From contig CBDCSV010000005.1 in the NCBI GenBank assembly GCA_965221855.1, forward strand, positions 310,001-374,000: a stretch of DNA of 64,000 bases, in the 5' to 3' direction. Both the position numbers and the translations under genes were made by a program. Under the pieces are notes generated by a model. It ran no database searches, had not been told where the DNA came from, and saw only the letters and a list, made by a program, of their open reading frames with translations. This document shows, in pieces, positions 53,123 to 62,228 of the stretch; position 1 is the first letter of the stretch; every line of letters starts with the position of its first letter. This DNA is from JAJDXO01 sp965221855 (GTDB lineage: Bacteria > Pseudomonadota > Alphaproteobacteria > Rhodospirillales > UBA2165).

Positions 53123-53865
53123 TAGGCGCGCTCCGGGTAGAATTCTGACATCCGGGAGCCGGGGTAGAACGCGGCCTCGAAGGCCGGCCGTGACCGCATC
53201 GCGGCGAACCAGCCGGTGACCGCGGGATGCGCCGCTTCCCACATCTCCCGATGACCGAGATCGTCCATCCGGTCGATCAGCGGCGCGACGCACATGTCCG
53301 CCAATGTATATTGCTCCCCCATGATCCAGGGACCATTGGCCGTGAGTTCGGTTTCCATCCTGTCGATGGTCAGGCGCACGTCGTCCATGGCCTTGGCGAT
53401 CTCGGCCTCGGTGAAGCCGTCCTGGCCCATCCGCTTGTAGAAGTCGGTCTTGAGCGGCCGGCGTTCCGCCGCCTTTTCGAACTGTTCCGGTGAGAGCCTA
53501 GTGTAGTTGTGGATAAGGAATTTCTGGAATGTCGGGTAGCGGACGGCGGGCGTCGGCTTCTCCTCGAAGAAGCGGAGCCATGCGCGCATTCCGGCCCTGC
53601 CGGCCGGCGAGGCCGGGCTGAAGGACGGTTCCGGAAACACCTCGTCCAGAAATTCGAGGATCACCGAGGAGTCGATGACCACCGTTCCGTCATGGACGAG
53701 CGTCGGCACCACGCCGTTGGGGTTCATCCGCAGGTACTCGCCGGTGAGGTGCCCGCTCTCTCCCGGAGACAGCCGATGTTCCTTGTACTCCAGGCCTTTC
53801 TCCGCCAGGCAGATGCGCACCTTGAGGCTGCAGGTGGAGGTCGGAAACGAGTAGAGTTCGATCAT
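53122..53865 (-). CDS. Glutathione S-transferase family protein
   Basis: A 247-residue protein with a thioredoxin-like N-terminal domain (IELYSFPTSTCSLKVRICLAEKGLEY; active-site Ser/Cys region at residues 8-13) and the GSH-binding VPTLVHDG...DSSVILEFLDE segment. A helical C-terminal domain follows, with LADMCVAPLIDRMDDLG. It may detoxify or dehalogenate, or support a ring-fission pathway by isomerisation, as GSTs of this type sometimes do. Its stop is regenerated at the IS630 junction. Confidence 0.88.
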   Translation of the reverse strand: MIELYSFPTSTCSLKVRICLAEKGLEYKEHRLSPGESGHLTGEYLRMNPNGVVPTLVHDGTVVIDSSVILEFLDEVFPEPSFSPASPAGRAGMRAWLRFFEEKPTPAVRYPTFQKFLIHNYTRLSPEQFEKAAERRPLKTDFYKRMGQDGFTEAEIAKAMDDVRLTIDRMETELTANGPWIMGEQYTLADMCVAPLIDRMDDLGHREMWEAAHPAVTGWFAAMRSRPAFEAAFYPGSRMSEFYPERA

Positions 53866-53905
53866 GGGGAATTGCCTCGGCGGTCCGGCGGCTTACGGGT
53901 TCGAT

Positions 53906-55627
53906 CTAGGCCGCTTCGCGAGGCAGATCGAAATAGAATGTGGCGCCCCCTTCCGCGTTGTTCCGAAACCCGATCCGGCCGCCGTGGACTTCGACGATCG
54001 CCTTTGAAATCGAGAGGCCGAGACCGGTGCCGCCCCTCTCGCGGCTGTCCGACATGTCCGACTGGGTAAACTTGTCGAAAATGGTGTCCCGAAAATCCAA
54101 CGGAACCCCGGGCCCGTTATCCTTAACGGCGACCCGGACCGTCTTGCCGTTCGGTGTCAGCTTTACGTCGACACGGCTGCCCTCGGGAGAAAATTTCGAC
54201 GCATTGGATATCAGGTTGGCCATGACCTGCAGCAGCCGATGCCAGTCCCCGGTGATCGATGCATCGGGCATATCGCGTTCCTTGACCAGAATGACGCCGA
54301 ACCGGTCCGCGTAGCCCTCGTTGTCGGCGATGGCCTGTTCCACCAATGCATTGAGGTCCACCGGCCGCATCTCGAATTCCATGCTGCCGGATTCGATTTT
54401 TTCGATGTCGAGTATGTCGTTGATCAGCCGGACCAGCCGTTCCGAATTGCCGTGGGCGACCTCGATGAGTTGCCGAACCTGCCTGGAATTTTCGCCCAAG
54501 GCGTTTCCGCGCATCAGTCCGAGGGATCCGATGATCGAGGTCAGCGGCGTGCGGAGTTCGTGACTGACCGTCGAAACGAACTCGTTCTTGAGACGCTCGA
54601 TTTCCTTTCGTTCGGTGATGTCGCGGACGATACTCTCCAGGACTTCCCGATTGCCGTAGCTGACGAACCGCGAACTGATTTCGACCGGCAGCTTGGATCC
54701 GTCCTTGCGAACGTGCACGGTTTCAAAGGTCTGGCTGCCTTCCTCCCGGATGCGTTCAAGCCGGCGGGCGGTTTCTTCCGGCCTGAAGTCCTCCGCGTTG
54801 ATGTCCATCACGAATTTGCCGATGAGTTCCCCGGTGGTATATCCAAGGCGCCGTGCAGCCGCGCGGTTGACATCCAAAAAACGGAACGTGTCCGTATCGA
54901 CGATAAAGATCGAGTCTTCGGCGAATTCGAACAGGTGCCGGTATTTCTCCTCGGACTGTTCGACCGCTCTCGCGGCCTCGACCTGCTGGGTGATGTTCGT
55001 CGTGGTGCCCCGATAGCCGCGGAAACTGCCATTCTCGTCATAAAAGGGACGGCCGTTGATGTTCAGGTGCGTGACGTTCCCGGCCGTGTCCGTCTGAGTG
55101 CAACGGAAATCATCGATTGGGCGCCGGGCGGCTATATCGGCCTTGTGCGCCCTCCAAGCCTCCTCCGATGCCGTGACGCCCGGAAGCTCCCAGCGCCTGT
55201 TCCCGATGGCGTCGTCGATGGTGCTCATGAATGTCCGTCCGATACCGCCCGAAACATAGGTGAAAACGTGGTCCTCGTCGGTTTCCCAGAAGCGATGGTT
55301 GGGAATGTTGGTGAAATCCTTGATGCGGGCTTCGCTTTGGTCGAGGGCTTCGGCGCGCTCCACGGCATCGCCTCGGAGCGCCTCGCTCGCGGCCGCCACA
55401 TGCCGCTGCTTGGCGCCCAGGAAGAAAAACGTGGCGCCAAGGACGACCGGCGCCAGATCGACGATGAAGTGGACGGGCGAGGCCCGATGGATGTCGATGA
55501 TCGCCTGGGCGCTGGGCGTCATCCCGCCCAGACTCAGATCCAAAATCCAGGCGGTAATCGGAAACAGGCATCCGAAGAGAACACCGATAGCCGTGTATCT
55601 GGGAACGATCCGGTCCATTTGGCTCAT
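53906..55627 (-). CDS. Membrane PAS-domain sensor histidine kinase
   Basis: A 573-residue hybrid of sensing and kinase modules. Two transmembrane helices (about residues 12-32 and 52-72), a PAS domain (about 103-223) with a PAC-type end NITQQ, a second PAS (about 230-340) ending DITERKE, then HisKA with phosphorylated His356 in SHELRTPLTSI, and HATPase_c with NLISNASKFSP, DNGPGVP and GGTGLGLSIS. No response regulator gene is adjacent, so it is an orphan kinase. The short loop between the helices suggests that the PAS domains, not the periplasm, receive the signal. Confidence 0.9.
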   Translation of the reverse strand: MSQMDRIVPRYTAIGVLFGCLFPITAWILDLSLGGMTPSAQAIIDIHRASPVHFIVDLAPVVLGATFFFLGAKQRHVAAASEALRGDAVERAEALDQSEARIKDFTNIPNHRFWETDEDHVFTYVSGGIGRTFMSTIDDAIGNRRWELPGVTASEEAWRAHKADIAARRPIDDFRCTQTDTAGNVTHLNINGRPFYDENGSFRGYRGTTTNITQQVEAARAVEQSEEKYRHLFEFAEDSIFIVDTDTFRFLDVNRAAARRLGYTTGELIGKFVMDINAEDFRPEETARRLERIREEGSQTFETVHVRKDGSKLPVEISSRFVSYGNREVLESIVRDITERKEIERLKNEFVSTVSHELRTPLTSIIGSLGLMRGNALGENSRQVRQLIEVAHGNSERLVRLINDILDIEKIESGSMEFEMRPVDLNALVEQAIADNEGYADRFGVILVKERDMPDASITGDWHRLLQVMANLISNASKFSPEGSRVDVKLTPNGKTVRVAVKDNGPGVPLDFRDTIFDKFTQSDMSDSRERGGTGLGLSISKAIVEVHGGRIGFRNNAEGGATFYFDLPREAA

Positions 55628-55697
55628 GTGCGAACAATCACGTCGCTTTGGCCGATTCTAGAGCAAAAGACGGTGGCCGCACAGACACCCCGCGCCT

Positions 55698-56977
55698 GGT
55701 AACGTCAAGAGTTATGTGTCAGGGAGACTGGGGTACTGATTCCCTGAGACTTGTTTTCGTGAATGAAGACCGCGAAGAGGATGCGGTCCATTGAGGTTTT
55801 ATCCTTGAAGGTTCCCATGGGCCGGGTTCGTCTGCGAACCTCGCGGAACCTCCGTTCGATGGCATTGGTGGTCCTGACCTGCTTTCGCTCGGCGAGGTCC
55901 TTGTAGCGGAAGCAGGTGAGCAGGTCGTCGAGGTCGTTGCGCAGGCAGGCGACGGCCTTGGGGTAGGTATCTTCCCAGGCGTCGGCGAAGCGGCGGGCGG
56001 CGGTCTCGGCCTTGCGGCGGTTGGGGGCATTCATGACGGCGTGGACGTCGGCCTTGACGGCCTGCTGGTCGGCTACGCGGACCTTGTTGAGGATGTTCCT
56101 GATTTTGTGCGCCCAGCACCTCTGAACGGGGATGCCGTGATAGACGATCGGCAAGGCGGCGAGCAGGCCTTGGCCGCCATCAACGCAGATCATCTCAAGG
56201 CCCTCGCCGGTGAGGCCGCGGCGGTGCAACGCGGTGAGGAAGCGCTCCCACTCCGCGGCGCTCTCGCTGGCGGCGAGTTGGAAGTCGATAATCTCCTTCT
56301 TGCCGTCGTGCCGTATGCCCAGCGCCACCAGGACCGGCCTCCTGAGCGCGCCGGCGCCGGTCTTGCAGGCCAGCACCACGCCGTCGAGCATCAGCGCCTT
56401 GTAGGCGTTCTTCAGCGGCCGGCGGTGGAATGCGGCGACCGACAGATCGAGGGTCTTGGCGACCCGGCTCACCGTCGCGGCCGAGACCGGACGCCCGAGC
56501 AGGGCAAGCAGGACCTCGCCGACCTTGCGGGTCGAGAGCCCCAGCACGAAGCCGGCCAGGATGGCGCGGTCGATCTCTGGAGCGCGCCTTGCGTAGCTCT
56601 TCAGAACCTCGGTCGGGCAGAAGTGCCGGGTGCGCGGCACGTTGAGCTCGATGTCGCCGAGCTCGCTGAGCAGGCGGCGCCGGTAGGTGCCGTTGCGCCG
56701 GTCGCGCATAGCGCTGCCATCGAGGCCGTCGAGCCAGCGATCCACCGCCTCGGCCATCCGGCCCTCGATGATCTCGGCCAGCGCCTGGCGGCCAAGCGGG
56801 CGATAACCCTCGCCCCAGTCCAATCCGCCTGCTTGCATCTCCTTCACCACCTCAAAGGCTTGTGGTAGGTTCTCAATCGTTACAGCTTGCTGTGGCATCG
56901 GGGTGCTCCTTCTTGCGGTTGTCGTAAACCACAGGGAGTACCCCATTCCCAACTGACACATAAATTTTTACGTCACC
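55698..56977 (-). mobile_element. IS256-family element, copy 4
   Basis: A 1280-bp copy with a perfect 8-bp duplication CCGCGCCT at 55690-55697 and 56978-56985. It lies 70 bases upstream of the histidine kinase start and just past the end of the SnoaL-like gene, so it may cut the kinase off from its promoter. Confidence 0.95.
55705..56898 (-). CDS. IS256-family transposase, copy 4
   Basis: A 397-residue transposase that matches copy 2 as far as I could compare, including the stronger AAGGAG ribosome site, so copies 2 and 4 are probably the closest pair. Confidence 0.93.
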   Translation of the reverse strand: MPQQAVTIENLPQAFEVVKEMQAGGLDWGEGYRPLGRQALAEIIEGRMAEAVDRWLDGLDGSAMRDRRNGTYRRRLLSELGDIELNVPRTRHFCPTEVLKSYARRAPEIDRAILAGFVLGLSTRKVGEVLLALLGRPVSAATVSRVAKTLDLSVAAFHRRPLKNAYKALMLDGVVLACKTGAGALRRPVLVALGIRHDGKKEIIDFQLAASESAAEWERFLTALHRRGLTGEGLEMICVDGGQGLLAALPIVYHGIPVQRCWAHKIRNILNKVRVADQQAVKADVHAVMNAPNRRKAETAARRFADAWEDTYPKAVACLRNDLDDLLTCFRYKDLAERKQVRTTNAIERRFREVRRRTRPMGTFKDKTSMDRILFAVFIHENKSQGISTPVSLTHNS

Positions 56978-56995
56978 CCGCGCCTCACCCTTGGT

Positions 56996-57619
56996 TCAGG
57001 AATTCCTGATCCAGTTTCGGCACTCCTCGATCAGGCTGGTTTCGCCCTCGGTTCGCGCCAATACGACGTCCTCGACGGGCTTCCTGCCGGTGAGCGAAAG
57101 CCGCCAAGCCAGAAACCTGATCTGATGGGGATGGGAATCCAGAATTGCGGCGTCAAAATAGCCGTCCGGCAGCTGACCGGCGATGACCGGGTCAAGGCGG
57201 TCTTTCTCGTAAACCATCGTTCGCTTGAATATCCGCCACACGCCGTCTTCCCGGCGCTCGAACAGATCGTGAAACTGGCCCCAAAATTCCCAATCGAACA
57301 AAATGCCGTCCGCGGACAGCCGCGAGATCAAATTCACATGACACCTGCCGTAGGCGCGATTTGCGTTGAGCGTAACCTGGCCGCCGCCGATGAAGTGTTT
57401 ACTCGACTCACCCTCTTTCCACTCGGCGAGCATATCCGCCGACCGCCGGACGAATTCCTCGGCGGTATCGGAAATCCAGGCAATGTGAATTGTCGCATCG
57501 GGCTGGAAGCAGGCCCTGAGCGTATCCCATTCGCCCCGGTCCCGGGCCTGGCCCCAGGTCAGCAGAACGTCGTTGATTTCGGCCTTGTCCAACAAGGCAT
57601 CCCTGGATGATGCGGCCAC
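56996..57619 (-). CDS. SnoaL-like / NTF2-fold protein
   Basis: A 207-residue protein whose first 145 residues form a SnoaL_4-like cone: KAEINDVLLTWGQARDRGEWDTL, then CFQPDATIHIAW and WRIFKRTMVYEKDRLDPV. This fold includes small hydroxylating-dioxygenase subunits, dehydratases and isomerases. It is 18 bases from the IS256 copy 4 target duplication at its 3' end. Start GTG at 57619. Substrate unknown. The roughly 140 bases upstream hold nothing I can call. Confidence 0.78.
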   Translation of the reverse strand: MAASSRDALLDKAEINDVLLTWGQARDRGEWDTLRACFQPDATIHIAWISDTAEEFVRRSADMLAEWKEGESSKHFIGGGQVTLNANRAYGRCHVNLISRLSADGILFDWEFWGQFHDLFERREDGVWRIFKRTMVYEKDRLDPVIAGQLPDGYFDAAILDSHPHQIRFLAWRLSLTGRKPVEDVVLARTEGETSLIEECRNWIRNS

Positions 57620-57758
57620 CCCCGGGCCCCCCGATGAGGAATCGCTGATTTGACGGAGTCCAGCCTATACGATCGGTGAATTCGTTGCGACATGCCATTG
57701 ACCTGTCAAGCGGCGGAACGGCGTAGGGCGCTATCGGGGACCGCCGCTACTTTCTGAA

Positions 57759-58244
57759 TCAGGAGCTGGAGTTCTCGGCGATGGGGAGCGCCCGGCTGCG
57801 GCGGATTTCCTCCAGCACCACATAGGATTTGACGCTGCCGATCCCCGGAAGGGGAATGAGTTCGTTCATCAGAAACTCGGAAAATGCCTTAAGGGTGGGC
57901 ATGGCCACCCGGAGCAGATAATCCGTGTCTCCGGCCAGCGAATAGCACTCGGTTACCTCCGCTAAGTTTTCCACGGCCTCGACGAATGCGACCGCCGGGT
58001 TTTCTCCGTGCGCGCTCAAGGAGACATGGATGAACGCCGAGATGTCCAGGCCCACGGCTGCCGGGTCGACCTCGGCCCGGTACCCGTTGATGATACCCTC
58101 GGCTTCCAGGCGCTTCACACGGCGGTGGCATTGGGACGCGGACAGGAACGCAATCTCGGCCAGCTCCGCATTCGAGGCCCGTCCATGGGTTTGCAAATGG
58201 TTGAGTATGCGGACATCGGCGGCATCCAGCGGCATTCCCTGCAT
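57759..58244 (-). CDS. Lrp/AsnC-family regulator
   Basis: A 161-residue regulator with an N-terminal helix-turn-helix (LDAADVRILNHLQTHGRASN, then SASQCHRRVKRLEAEG) and a C-terminal RAM/AsnC ligand domain containing VTECYSLAGDTDYLLRV. It probably binds an amino acid or related metabolite. The ATG at 58244 is preferred, with AAGG about 7 bases upstream; the frame is open to 58316. It is alone, 120 bases downstream of iclR on the same strand. Confidence 0.9.
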   Translation of the reverse strand: MQGMPLDAADVRILNHLQTHGRASNAELAEIAFLSASQCHRRVKRLEAEGIINGYRAEVDPAAVGLDISAFIHVSLSAHGENPAVAFVEAVENLAEVTECYSLAGDTDYLLRVAMPTLKAFSEFLMNELIPLPGIGSVKSYVVLEEIRRSRALPIAENSSS

Positions 58245-58364
58245 GATCCTTGCCTCTGTTGTGGACTTGGCCGCCGATTTTCGCATATTCCGCGAATATA
58301 CGGGAGTCCATTGCAATTCCAGACATGAACCTTGCCGTGGAGTCGAAAAAGCGAACCGGCCGGA

Positions 58365-59171
58365 TCAGGTTTCAACCGCGGCGACGATCTCGCGCGCGGC
58401 TTCCTGAAGGGCTGCCAGATGCTCGGCGGCGAACGCCTCGACGGTGAACGCCTTGCGCGGCCAGACCATGGACACGGTCCCATGCACCCGGCTCTCGCCG
58501 GCCAGCGGCACGGCCATGGCTTCCAACCCGTCGTCATACGCGCCGCGCAGTTGTCCCTGCCCGCCGCCGAAGGCAGGGTCGCGCACCGCGTATCCCGCCT
58601 CGCGGACGGCATCCAGGGTCGCTTGAAACTCCCGGCCGCCGCCGATCCGGCGGTTGAGAGGATCGGCGGATTTCTTGAGACGGGCGATGATGTCCCGCCG
58701 TTCGTCCTCCGGGCAGAAGGCCAGATAGGCCCGGCCCACGGAAGACAGGCTCATGCAGATTTCGTATCCCAGCCGGTCCCGGTTGAGCATGATCGGTGAA
58801 GTGGGCCGGCTGGTCTCCTTGAGAATCATGCTTTCGCGGCGCTCCGGTTCGAGGACCGCGAGATCGGACGGCCAGGTCAGCCGCCGGCACAGGGCATCGA
58901 TGACCGGCGCGGCGATATCCGCCAGGCGGTCGCTTTCGTCTCCGCCGCCCGCCAGCCGCTGAAGCCGGTAGGTCGCGCGATATAACCCGTCGCCGATGGA
59001 TCGCCGGACCACGCCGGCGGTTTCAAGGGTGTGGAGTATTCTGATCAGCGTCGGGCGCGGCAGCCCGGTCGCCTCGTAGAGGTCCTTGAGGGACGCGGCG
59101 CGCCGGTCCTGAAGCGCCTCCATTACCTCGAGGCCGCGCTCCAGCGCCCGGATGCGTTTTGTTTCCGACAT
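58365..59171 (-). CDS. IclR-family regulator
   Basis: A 268-residue protein with a winged helix at residues 1-70 (RALERGLEVMEALQDR...SLKDLYEATGLPRPTLIRILHTLE) and a C-terminal effector domain (about 85-265) containing YEICMSLSSVGRAYLAF and LAGESRVHGTVSMV. IclR proteins commonly control catabolism of aromatic acids and small carboxylates. It lies 59 bases downstream of the SDR gene and may regulate the divergent SDR / HisD-like pair. Confidence 0.9.
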   Translation of the reverse strand: MSETKRIRALERGLEVMEALQDRRAASLKDLYEATGLPRPTLIRILHTLETAGVVRRSIGDGLYRATYRLQRLAGGGDESDRLADIAAPVIDALCRRLTWPSDLAVLEPERRESMILKETSRPTSPIMLNRDRLGYEICMSLSSVGRAYLAFCPEDERRDIIARLKKSADPLNRRIGGGREFQATLDAVREAGYAVRDPAFGGGQGQLRGAYDDGLEAMAVPLAGESRVHGTVSMVWPRKAFTVEAFAAEHLAALQEAAREIVAAVET

Positions 59172-59230
59172 TTCGCGTTTTCCGCCCGGCGGAATGATAG
59201 CGGGCAGGGCCCGGGCGGTCCAATGGCCGG

Positions 59231-59977
59231 CTACCAGGCGGTCCAGCCGCCGTCGACCCGGATCGAGGTGCCGGTCACCATGGCGGCGGCGGGCGAGCAG
59301 AGGTAGAGAACCGCGCCGGCCACGTCCGAGAGGTCCGCCAGCCTGCCGGTCGCGATGTTGTTGAGCACGGTGGCCTTGAACTCCGGGTTCTCGAACATGG
59401 GCCGGGTCATGGGCGTATCGACGAAGGTCGCGGCGACGGTATTGGCGCGAATGCCTTCGGGCGCGACTTCCACGCCGAGGGCCTTAGTGAATCCCTCGAC
59501 CCCATGCTTGGTGGCGCAGTAGAGGGTGCGGTTGGGCGCGCCGACATGTCCCATCTGGGACGAGATATTGACGATCGAGCCGTACCCGCTCCGGCGCATC
59601 ACCCGGACGGCGCTCTGGCAGGTGCGGATCACGGATGTCAGGTTGAGTCCAGTCATCCATTGAAGCGTTTCGGCGGTGATTTCGGTGACCGGCTCCGGCT
59701 TGTTGCCGCCCGCCGATGTGACGGCGATATCCAGCTTCTCCAGACCTTCGATCCTGCGGTAGAGGCCGTCGGCGAGAACATCCTCGGCCCAGTAGCTGAT
59801 CCGGTCCGGATTTTCCGCCTGAAGGCTCTTGAGATCCTCTTCGGTTCGCGAGACGCCGATCACATCCGCGCCCGCCTCGGCCAGCGCCAGGGCGCTCGCC
59901 CGGCCGAGGCCCTTGCCGGCGCCGGTCACCAGGGCCGTCCGGCCCGATAGGTCCACCGAGAGTCCCGCCTCGCTCAT
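59231..59977 (-). CDS. Short-chain dehydrogenase/reductase
   Basis: SDR of 248 residues: cofactor loop TGAGKGLGRASA near residue 17, VTSAGG in place of the usual NNAG near residue 87, and the catalytic Ser in NISSQMG and Tyr/Lys in YCATK near residue 152. Arg after the second strand (VSRTEED) suggests NADP use. It is divergent from the HisD-like dehydrogenase across 88 bases, and an SDR acts in the DHPS epimerisation steps of the Hps pathway, so a link is possible. The assignment to that pathway is inference. Confidence 0.86.
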   Translation of the reverse strand: MSEAGLSVDLSGRTALVTGAGKGLGRASALALAEAGADVIGVSRTEEDLKSLQAENPDRISYWAEDVLADGLYRRIEGLEKLDIAVTSAGGNKPEPVTEITAETLQWMTGLNLTSVIRTCQSAVRVMRRSGYGSIVNISSQMGHVGAPNRTLYCATKHGVEGFTKALGVEVAPEGIRANTVAATFVDTPMTRPMFENPEFKATVLNNIATGRLADLSDVAGAVLYLCSPAAAMVTGTSIRVDGGWTAW

Positions 59978-60065
59978 ACCCGTTCTCCCTGTTCGCGCCT
60001 TTATGTCCGGATTGGCATCCCGTAAAGTCCAGCGACATTAAAGCCACCGATCCAGGGAGACCACA

Positions 60066-61352
60066 ATGGCCCGCTATCTCAAGGAAGGCATCACCGCCGA
60101 AGAGGCCAAGGAACAGGACGCCAAGGTTCGCAAAATCGTCGAGGATATTCTCGCCGATATCGAAGCCCGCGGCATGGATGCCGTTCGGGAGTATGCCGAA
60201 AAATTCGATGACTATGCGCCCGATGACTTCCGGATGAGCCGGGCCGGCATCGACGCCTGCTACGATCAGGTGACCGAGCAAAACATCGAGGACATCAAGT
60301 TCGCCCAGGCGCAAATCCGCAACTTCGCCGAAATTCAGAAGGCCGCCCTGGTCGATGTGGAGGAAGAGACCTATCCCGGCGTCGTCCTGGGCCACAGGAA
60401 CGTGCCGGTAAACGCGGTCGGCTGTTACGTGCCGGGGGGACGGTATCCCATGGTGGCCTCGGCGCACATGTCGGTGGTGACCGCCAATGTGGCGGGCGTG
60501 AAGCGCATCGCCGCCTGCGCGCCGCCCTTCGAAGGGAAGCCGTCGCCCGCCATCGTCGTCGCCCAGGACCTCGCGGGCGCCGATGAAATCTATTGCCTCG
60601 GCGGCGTGCAGGCCATGGGCGCCATGGCCCTCGGCGCGGGCGATATCCAGCCGGTCGACATGCTGGTCGGGCCGGGGAACGCCTATGTCGCCGAGGCCAA
60701 GCGCCAGCTCTTCGGCCGCGTCGGCATCGATCTGCTCGCCGGCCCGACGGAGACCCTGGTGATCGCCGACGAGACGGTGGACGGCGAGTTGTGCGCCACG
60801 GACCTGCTGGGCCAGGCGGAGCACGGCCCCACCTCGCCGGCCGTCCTGATCACGAATTCCGAGGCGCTGGCCCGCGACACCATGGCCGAGATCGAACGCC
60901 AGTTGAAAATCCTGCCGACCGGCGAGACCGCGGGCGCCGCGTGGCGCGACTACGGTCAGGTGATCGTCTGCGACGGCTACGACGAGATGGTCCGGGTGGC
61001 AGACGACATCGCCTCGGAGCACGTTCAGGTCATGACCAGAGATCCGCAGTATTTCCTCGACAACCTGACCAATTACGGCGCGCTGTTTCTCGGGCCCGAG
61101 ACCAATGTTTCCTACGGCGACAAGGTGATCGGCACGAATCACACCCTGCCGACCAAGCGGGCGGGGCGCTACACCGGCGGCCTGTGGGTGGGCAAGTTCA
61201 TCAAGACCCACACCTACCAGCGGGTTACCGAGGAAGCCTCGGTGGAAATCGGCAAGTACTGCTCGCGGCTCTGCGCGCTCGAAGGCTTCGCCGGCCACAA
61301 GGAGCAGGCCGACATCCGCCTTCGCCGCTACGCGGGCATCAACGAGGGGTGA
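60066..61352 (+). CDS. HisD-family dehydrogenase, resembling sulfopropanediol 3-dehydrogenase (HpsN)
   Basis: A 428-residue zinc- and NAD-dependent dehydrogenase of the histidinol dehydrogenase superfamily. Zinc ligands are conserved: Gln250 and His253 in GQAEHGP, Asp in GDKVIGTNHTLPT and the late His in FAGHKEQ; the Glu/His pair of SEHVQV is also kept. The context has no other his genes but has an IclR regulator and a divergent SDR, and the overall sequence fits the HpsN-like paralogues that oxidise 2,3-dihydroxypropane-1-sulfonate to sulfolactate. HpsN-type annotation is often over-applied, so the substrate is uncertain. A ribosome site CAGGGAGA precedes the ATG. Confidence 0.75.
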   Translation: MARYLKEGITAEEAKEQDAKVRKIVEDILADIEARGMDAVREYAEKFDDYAPDDFRMSRAGIDACYDQVTEQNIEDIKFAQAQIRNFAEIQKAALVDVEEETYPGVVLGHRNVPVNAVGCYVPGGRYPMVASAHMSVVTANVAGVKRIAACAPPFEGKPSPAIVVAQDLAGADEIYCLGGVQAMGAMALGAGDIQPVDMLVGPGNAYVAEAKRQLFGRVGIDLLAGPTETLVIADETVDGELCATDLLGQAEHGPTSPAVLITNSEALARDTMAEIERQLKILPTGETAGAAWRDYGQVIVCDGYDEMVRVADDIASEHVQVMTRDPQYFLDNLTNYGALFLGPETNVSYGDKVIGTNHTLPTKRAGRYTGGLWVGKFIKTHTYQRVTEEASVEIGKYCSRLCALEGFAGHKEQADIRLRRYAGINEG

Positions 61353-61434
61353 CCAGGGCCCTCGTTGAATTCATGGAACCTGAATAACATGCCGGGCTCG
61401 CGGCGATGGACGGCGAGATCGAGCCGCTTGTCCG

Positions 61435-62211
61435 CTAGATCGGAAGCGCATCCCTGACTTCCGGCCACGCCTTCTCGCCGGCGGCCCGATGCTGGGGCCC
61501 CTCGGGATTGGGCGTGTCGGCGAGGCACGCGCCGTAGGACGGGCGGGCGCGAATTCGCTCCCACCAATCCGCGACTCCCGGGCGATTTTCCCACATGCCG
61601 CCGAACGCCAGTTCGTGCAGGCGCTCGACCAGGGGCGACATGGCCGTGTCGGCGAGAGAATACCCGTCGCCGGCCAGCCATTTGTTTTTCCCGAGCGCGC
61701 TCTCCATGTCCGTGAGCATCCTGGTCAGGCCTTCGGCCGCCAGCGGGAAATACGGGCTGTCATAGCCTTGTTCGATGATCGCCCGGCGGCGCGCCCGGTT
61801 CTCGGGCCTGGGAATCCCCTCGATATGGGCTTCCAGCTCTTCCGGGGTCTTTTCCAGGAGTTTCGGCCGCATGGAGACCGTGTAGGTGAACGTGCCGATA
61901 AACGGCAGGCATTCGTCGGCCCGCTTCATCCACCACCAGGCGCGCGCCGTTCCGAGCGGTCCGTCGATTTTCAGCGGCGGGCCGTCGAAGGCATCGTCGA
62001 CATAGTTCAGTATCACCGAGCTTTCGAGGATGATCTCGCCGTCATGGATCAGGGTCGGCACCACGCCCTGCGGGTTGAGCCTGCGATATGCCTCGGTGCG
62101 GAGGTAATCCCTGGTAACGGCGCGTCCGTCGTAATCCAGCTGCTTTTCCGCAAGCGCCAGGCGGGCCTTCAGCCCGCAGGTCGCGCCATGAAAGAAATAT
62201 AACTCCAGCAT
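61435..62211 (-). CDS. Glutathione S-transferase family protein
   Basis: A 258-residue GST with N-terminal thioredoxin-like fold (LELYFFHGATCGLKARLALAEK), GSH motif VPTLIHDGEIILESSVILNYVDDAF and C-terminal helices with LADTAMSPLVERLHELAFG. It is similar in plan to the GST at 53122 and may be a distant paralogue. The ATG at 62211 is the family start; the frame stays open far upstream only because of GC bias. It lies 17 bases downstream of the VOC protein gene. Confidence 0.87.
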   Translation of the reverse strand: MLELYFFHGATCGLKARLALAEKQLDYDGRAVTRDYLRTEAYRRLNPQGVVPTLIHDGEIILESSVILNYVDDAFDGPPLKIDGPLGTARAWWWMKRADECLPFIGTFTYTVSMRPKLLEKTPEELEAHIEGIPRPENRARRRAIIEQGYDSPYFPLAAEGLTRMLTDMESALGKNKWLAGDGYSLADTAMSPLVERLHELAFGGMWENRPGVADWWERIRARPSYGACLADTPNPEGPQHRAAGEKAWPEVRDALPI

Positions 62212-62228
62212 GCTTGCCCGCCCTGCGC

